Shown here: piece after piece, positions 32,704 through 39,802 of the stretch | Layout of the letters: every line of letters begins with the position of its first letter | Position numbering within the stretch: position 1 is the stretch's first letter | Assembly (NCBI GenBank): GCA_900317635.1 | Contig: ONHN01000017.1 | Span: 1 to 39,802, forward strand | Length of the DNA stretch: 39,802 nucleotides | From: an uncultured Prevotellaceae bacterium | GTDB taxonomy: Bacteria > Bacteroidota > Bacteroidia > Bacteroidales > Bacteroidaceae | Direction: 5' to 3' | The notes under the pieces: generated by a model | Seen by the model: the letters and a program-made list of their open reading frames with translations, nothing else | The model's database searches: none | What the model was told of the DNA's origin: nothing | Program-made: the position numbers and the translations under genes

Positions 32704-32800
32704 GAAGTTATAAATCTCGGCGGGAAATGTATATAACTCGGCGGAAAATATATATATTCTCGGCGTGTGATGTACATTTCCCGCCGAGATTTATAACTTC
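32704..32800. repeat. 97-bp near-palindromic element, copy 2
   Basis: Same length as copy 1 (11427-11523) and the same 19-base outer arms GAAGTTATAAATCTCGGCG, inverted at the other end. The next position gives CGGCGGG instead of CGGCGGC on the left and CCCGCCG on the right, a paired change that keeps the stem. The interior is more diverged but still alternates CGGCGG and AT blocks. Confidence 0.9.
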
Positions 32801-32957
32801 CGAGCGCCGACGAAGCGTTTGCTGGCCTACTGGCAAAACTTGCAAGGCGGCGGAGAAAATTTGGCACTGCACCTGCGCGGGCGCGATGCATACAAAGATT
32901 AACGTTTCATTTAAGGAGTTTTTGCACACAAGCCGTGGCATTGTGTAAGGAAAGTTG

Positions 32958-32965
32958 TAACTTTG
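32958..32965 (+). promoter_or_regulatory. -7 box of the beta-galactosidase gene
   Basis: TAACTTTG (then C) matches TAnnTTTGY. No good TTTG lies 19-21 bp upstream (nearest are TTTG at 32921 and TTG at 32941), so the promoter may need an activator, which would suit a sugar-induced gene. Confidence 0.5.
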
Positions 32966-32981
32966 CACACCAAAAGTATAA

Positions 32982-36179
<3,198 letters not shown>

Positions 36180-36194
36180 AACATACCATTGCTT

Positions 36195-37412
36195 ATGCCC
36201 ACCAAACAAGGCCCGCTGACCATCAACGACCCGCTGTACGGCTTTGTGCAAGTGCCGCGCGGTCTGCTGACGGAGTTGATAGACCACCCGTGGTTTCAGC
36301 GCCTGGGCCGCATACGGCAACTTGGCATGTCGGCCTTCGTCTATCCTGGCGCACAACACACGCGCCTGGCCCACAGCATTGGCGCGCTCCACCTGATGCA
36401 GCAAGCTCTGCGCACGCTTGAAAGCAAGGGCACTTTCCTCTTCGAAACGGAGCGCGAAGCCGTTTGCGCCGCTATCCTGCTCCACGATCTTGGTCACGGT
36501 CCTTTCAGCCACGTCCTTGAGGGCACGTTGCTCCCCGTGAGCCACGAGGCCATCACGCTGAGCATGATAGAAGAGCTCAACACGCAGTTCGACGGCCGGC
36601 TGACGCTGACGCTTAAGATACTGAAAGGCGAAACGGCAAAACCCTTCTTGCACGAGCTCATCAGTTCCCAGCTTGATATGGACCGCATGGACTATCTCGT
36701 GCGCGACAGTTTCTATACAGGCGTTCGGGAAGGAAGCATCGGCGCGGCGCGCATCATTGGGCAGCTCGTTGTCAATGACGACCGCTTGGCCGTTAGCCAC
36801 AAAGGGCTCTACAGCGTTGAGAACTACCTCATCTCGCGGCGGGCCATGTACTGGCAAGTATATTTGCACAAAACGACCGTTGCCGCCGAAGAAGTGCTAC
36901 GCTCTGCCCTGCGCCGGGCGCGCCACCTCGTGGCACGGGGACACGAACTCTTCGCCTCGCCCGCCCTGCATGCACTTTTGCGCGCCACGAAAGCCGGCGA
37001 CGTAGAACCGGCACTTTTTGCCAGCGTTGACGACAGCGATGTGGTCTGCGCCCTGAAACAGTGGCAACATGCCGACGACGCCATCCTCGCTCGCTTGTCC
37101 GCAGGTTTCCTCAATCGCAACCTCTTCAAGGTTGACGTATGCGAAGAAGAACCCACCGCCGAGGTGACAGAAGCCTACCGCCGCCACGTCCAAGCAGCAC
37201 TTTCTATCTCGTATGAGGACACGGACTACTTCGTTCGCCCCATCAGCGTCAAGAAGGCGATGTACAACCCGCGCGAGGAGGGCATTCGCATTGTGCAGAC
37301 CGACGGCACCGTCAGCGACGTGAGCCAGCTCTCGCGCCTCGTGGCAGGCGAGGCAGCCGCACACCCCGACAGCAAGTTCTACCTCTGCCACCTGAGAGAC
37401 ATTAAACATTAA
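36195..37412 (+). CDS. HD-domain phosphohydrolase (dNTPase/SAMHD1-like)
   Basis: The 405-residue cytoplasmic protein begins with the family opening GPLTINDPLYGFVQVPRGLLTELIDHPWFQRLGRIRQLG (quoted in parts: GPLTINDPLYGFVQVP, HPWFQRLGRIRQLG). Metal ligands can be read as H55 in HTRLAHS, H97-D98 in LLHDLGHGPFSH, and Asp in SSQLDMDRMDYLVRDS. This places it with the YdhJ/SAMHD1-like HD hydrolases; nucleotide hydrolysis is likely but untested. The ATG at 36195 is preferred to a TTG two codons earlier. Its last codons and stop (D-I-K-H-stop) are formed by an AAACATTAAAC-type repeat, so the C-terminus may have been altered by repeat insertion. It is probably co-transcribed with the beta-galactosidase gene. 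Confidence 0.9.
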   Translation: MPTKQGPLTINDPLYGFVQVPRGLLTELIDHPWFQRLGRIRQLGMSAFVYPGAQHTRLAHSIGALHLMQQALRTLESKGTFLFETEREAVCAAILLHDLGHGPFSHVLEGTLLPVSHEAITLSMIEELNTQFDGRLTLTLKILKGETAKPFLHELISSQLDMDRMDYLVRDSFYTGVREGSIGAARIIGQLVVNDDRLAVSHKGLYSVENYLISRRAMYWQVYLHKTTVAAEEVLRSALRRARHLVARGHELFASPALHALLRATKAGDVEPALFASVDDSDVVCALKQWQHADDAILARLSAGFLNRNLFKVDVCEEEPTAEVTEAYRRHVQAALSISYEDTDYFVRPISVKKAMYNPREEGIRIVQTDGTVSDVSQLSRLVAGEAAAHPDSKFYLCHLRDIKH

Positions 37413-37475
37413 ACAATAAACGTTAAACGTTAAGCAAGCGTTGTTTGGTGTGGTATGGTGCGTTGCCAACGCACC
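37400..37475. repeat. AAACATTAAACAATAAACGTTAAAC string and hairpin after the HD gene
   Basis: The repeat string covers 37400-37433 and overlaps the HD stop codon. A perfect inverted repeat follows, GGTGCGTTG/CAACGCACC (37457-37475). It may act as a terminator, though no T-run follows. Confidence 0.7.
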
Positions 37476-37528
37476 AAGTTAACGCACTACGCTAACGCGC
37501 TCCTCAACTTCAAACCATATACCCCTCA

Positions 37529-38305
37529 GTGTCCACCATCTTATATCCTTCTCCAGTCTTCGGGCCCGTACACAGCCGTCGTCTCGGCCTTTCGTTAGGC
37601 ATCAACCTGATGCCCGCAGACGGTAAGTTGTGCACGTTCGACTGCCTTTACTGCGAATGCGGCCTCAACACCTCGCACCGCCCCTCCCAACCCCGTCCGT
37701 CACGGGAGGAGGTTGCTGAAGCGTTAGAGGAAACCCTGCGCAAAATGGCTGCGGCAGGCGAACAGCCCGACGTGTTGACCTTTGCCGGCAACGGCGAGCC
37801 CACTGCGCACCCCGACTTCCCGGCCATCATCGACGACACGCTACGTCTTCGTGATGCGCTGTGCCCCTCGGCTCGTGTCAGCGTTCTCTCCAACGCCACG
37901 ATGCTACATCGTCCGGCCGTTGTAGAAGCGTTGCGCCGCATTGACAACAACATCCAAAAACTCGACACGGTGGACATTCAATATATATCCTTAGTAGATC
38001 GCCCTGCAGGAGCTTACGACGTAGAGCAAGTCATCCGTCAGCTGGAGGCTTTCGAGGGCAACGTTATCGTTCAATCGCTCTTCATGGCAGGGAGCGTAGG
38101 CGGTAGAAGTGTTGACAATACTACCGATGTGTTCGTATCGCCCTGGCTTGAGGCCCTACGGCGCATTGCTCCCCGCGAGGTAATGGTCTATACCATCGCC
38201 CGCGAAACACCAATTCCTACCCTGATGAAAGCCCCACGTGAGGCTCTGGACGCTATCGCCCAGCGCGTAAGGGAGGCGGGACTTTCGGTCAGCGTAAGTT
38301 ACTAA
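37529..38305 (+). CDS. Radical SAM protein (COG0731-like)
   Basis: The 258-residue protein opens with FGPVHSRRLGLSLGINLMP, followed by the cluster-binding motif C35-x3-C39-x2-C42 (CTFDCLYC), then the SAM-contact region TFAGNGEPTAHPDFPAI and LSNATML. This pattern is that of the small radical SAM Fe-S oxidoreductases grouped as COG0731, with unclear substrate in bacteria. It begins with GTG at 37529; no ATG lies upstream in frame before the conserved YPSPVFGPVHSRRLG, so GTG is chosen. tilS follows 34 bp later, so the two are probably one operon. Confidence 0.9.
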   Translation: MSTILYPSPVFGPVHSRRLGLSLGINLMPADGKLCTFDCLYCECGLNTSHRPSQPRPSREEVAEALEETLRKMAAAGEQPDVLTFAGNGEPTAHPDFPAIIDDTLRLRDALCPSARVSVLSNATMLHRPAVVEALRRIDNNIQKLDTVDIQYISLVDRPAGAYDVEQVIRQLEAFEGNVIVQSLFMAGSVGGRSVDNTTDVFVSPWLEALRRIAPREVMVYTIARETPIPTLMKAPREALDAIAQRVREAGLSVSVSY

Positions 38306-38339
38306 TTGAAGGGCAAAAGCCCACAACACTCACCCCGAA

Positions 38340-39668
38340 ATGAAAACACTACAAACAGTGGCCGACACCATTCGCCGCCACAAACTGCTTTCACCGGGCG
38401 AGCGCATTCTGATAGCCTTGTCAGGCGGTGCCGACTCCGTGGCACTTTTCCTCATACTAAAAGAATTAGGTTACGATTGTGTCTTGGCTCACTGCAACTT
38501 TCTGCTGCGTGACGACGAATCCTATCGTGACGAGACGTTCGTTCGAAACCTCGCCGAAACCCACGGAGCACCCCTGCACGTGGCCCATTGGGACACCGCC
38601 GCCATTGCTCAGGAACGCGGCATCAGCATCGAAATGGCTGCACGCGACCTACGCTACCATTGGTTTGAAGTCATTGCCGAAAAGGAGAAGATACACACGC
38701 TCTGCACGGGCCACCATGCCGCCGACAATGCCGAGACCTTCTTCCTCAACCTTTGTCGCGGCACAGGCATCACAGGGCTCACGGGCATACAGCCACTGAG
38801 CAAGCGCCATGGTCTGCGCATCGTTCGCCCCTTGATACGCTTGACCCGCGAAGAAATAGAAGACTTCCTCAAACTGCGCAAGCAGCCATTCGTCGTTGAC
38901 AGCACAAACGCCGACACGACCTATCGGCGCAACCTCATCCGCCAAGAGTTGCTCCCCCTGCTACGGCGCATCAATCCATCGTTCGACGAAGCCCTGGCAC
39001 GTACCATGCGCCACCTCGACGAGGCAAAGCTCGGCCTCAACCAGTACACAGCCGAGTCGTTAGGGGCTATCTGCACCATTCTGCCCGACGGTATCAGCAT
39101 CAATGCCGAGAGCCTGCGCTACTGCAATGCCCCTGGCGTTATCCTCCACAACGTCATCAGCTACTATGGTTTTCCAGCCTCTTTGGCCGACGACCTCATC
39201 TCCCACTTAGGCGAAGAAGGCGGGGGGCTCTACGAAGCGGGCGACTACCTACTCTCGCGCAACCGCGACCTCATCGAAATTCGCCGGCGGCCTCATAGCT
39301 TCGACGAAGTGCTGCTGAAACCCGGACGCAACACCTTGCCCGACGGCACGCATATCACGATGGAAACAAGAGAGGGAAAGGAAATCGTGCGCAACAAAAA
39401 CACGGCCTGCATCGACAGTAGGTCGTTCCTCGAACCGCTGAAATGCCGCACCACAAAGCGCGGCGACCGCTTTGCACCCTATGGTATGCGCGGCAGCAAA
39501 CTCGTCAGCGACTATCTTTGCGACAGAGGCTACAGCCGCATCTCGCGCCTCGGGGCCAAGGTCATCCTCAGCGGGAACGACATCGTCTGGGTGGTAGGCG
39601 AACGCCCTGCAGGACGCTATGCCATCTCACACGCTACGCGCAGCCACGTCAGACTGACGATAGAATAA
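38340..39668 (+). CDS. tilS: tRNA(Ile)-lysidine synthetase
   Basis: TilS attaches lysine to C34 of tRNA-Ile(CAU) so that it reads AUA; it is essential. The PP-loop motif SGGADS is at residues 28-33, followed by LAHCNFLLRDDES, ARDLRYHWF, GHHAADNAETFFLNLCRGTG and VDSTNADTTYRRNLIRQELLP, all hallmarks of the N-terminal adenylating domain. The C-terminal region (about 310-442) matches the TilS-C domain (RGDRFAPYGMRGSKLVSDYLCDRGYSR in parts). The 442-residue length is normal. A dispersed folded repeat starts at the base directly after the stop codon. Confidence 0.97.
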   Translation: MKTLQTVADTIRRHKLLSPGERILIALSGGADSVALFLILKELGYDCVLAHCNFLLRDDESYRDETFVRNLAETHGAPLHVAHWDTAAIAQERGISIEMAARDLRYHWFEVIAEKEKIHTLCTGHHAADNAETFFLNLCRGTGITGLTGIQPLSKRHGLRIVRPLIRLTREEIEDFLKLRKQPFVVDSTNADTTYRRNLIRQELLPLLRRINPSFDEALARTMRHLDEAKLGLNQYTAESLGAICTILPDGISINAESLRYCNAPGVILHNVISYYGFPASLADDLISHLGEEGGGLYEAGDYLLSRNRDLIEIRRRPHSFDEVLLKPGRNTLPDGTHITMETREGKEIVRNKNTACIDSRSFLEPLKCRTTKRGDRFAPYGMRGSKLVSDYLCDRGYSRISRLGAKVILSGNDIVWVVGERPAGRYAISHATRSHVRLTIE

Positions 39669-39802
39669 CTAATTCAAGTTTCGGATGTTGTGATACGGGG
39701 GGGGTAAATGGTGCGCGAAGCGTACCACACTATGCTTAACCGCGTATCCTGACGAGCGTAGCGAGGAGGGATGCGCGGCAAACTATCGACGATGTGGCCA
39801 GT
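39669..39802. repeat. MITE-like folded element, left arm (cut by window end)
   Basis: It begins CTAATTCAAGTTTCGGATG and then follows the left arm of the element at 21898 almost base for base: GTGATACGGG, TAAATGGTGCGCGAAGCG, GCTTAACCGCGTA, GACGAGCG.AGCGAGGA, GCGCGGCAAACTATCGA, GCCAGT. The right arm would lie beyond the window. Confidence 0.8.

Overview
The window is a piece of a Bacteroidota chromosome, most likely Bacteroidales and plausibly Prevotellaceae. The reasons are: several promoters of the Bacteroidota type (TTTG, 19-21 bp, TAnnTTTG); a Rho factor with a very long disordered N-terminal insertion; a six-domain ribosomal protein S1; secreted proteins with DUF4878-like and DUF6359-like features; an ECF sigma/anti-sigma-like pair; and moderately high GC with long antisense shadow ORFs. 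The genus is inference. No rRNA, tRNA, CRISPR array, prophage or transposase gene was seen.

Layout. 1-3322 (-): a bifunctional penicillin-binding protein followed 7 bp later by the 5' part of an MmeI-like type IIL restriction-modification gene that leaves the window. 3529-4620 (+): trpS. 4729-11247 (+): an apparent three-gene operon made of a 1181-residue zinc-ribbon/coiled-coil/single-TM protein, a secreted protein with two FISUMP-like repeats, and a LuxR-type regulator. 11765-14272 (-): ECF sigma factor, TM anti-sigma-like protein and a secreted protein of unknown function. 14842-19027 (+): rho and an ABC-F ATPase. 19318-21797 (+): a small secreted protein, then an HPr-kinase-like ATPase, an S26B-type signal-peptidase-like protein and a PqqD-like protein. 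22521-23171 (+): udk. 23301-23678 (-): gcvH. 24251-25473 (+): two lipoproteins. 25718-29376 (+): rpsA, tsaD, pncC. 29362-32440 (-): DUF2752 membrane protein, pepD and a flippase-like membrane protein. 33000-39668 (+): GH2 beta-galactosidase, HD phosphohydrolase, radical SAM protein and tilS.

Most genes are housekeeping (translation, tRNA modification, wall synthesis, termination). Three gene groups have no obvious known role: the coiled-coil/FISUMP/LuxR operon, the kinase/peptidase/PqqD cassette, and the ECF operon.

The other striking content is intergenic. At least five families of short dispersed repeats sit between genes: a 97-bp near-palindrome present twice at identical length; a MITE-like family with inverted ends related to ATTCAAGTTTCGGATG and strongly folded interiors (four loci); AAACRTTAAAC-type strings (seven loci); a 33-bp module present twice with one mismatch; and a GCAGGC..CTCGCC.GCA module (four or more loci) that seems also to have entered the coding sequence of the LuxR regulator.
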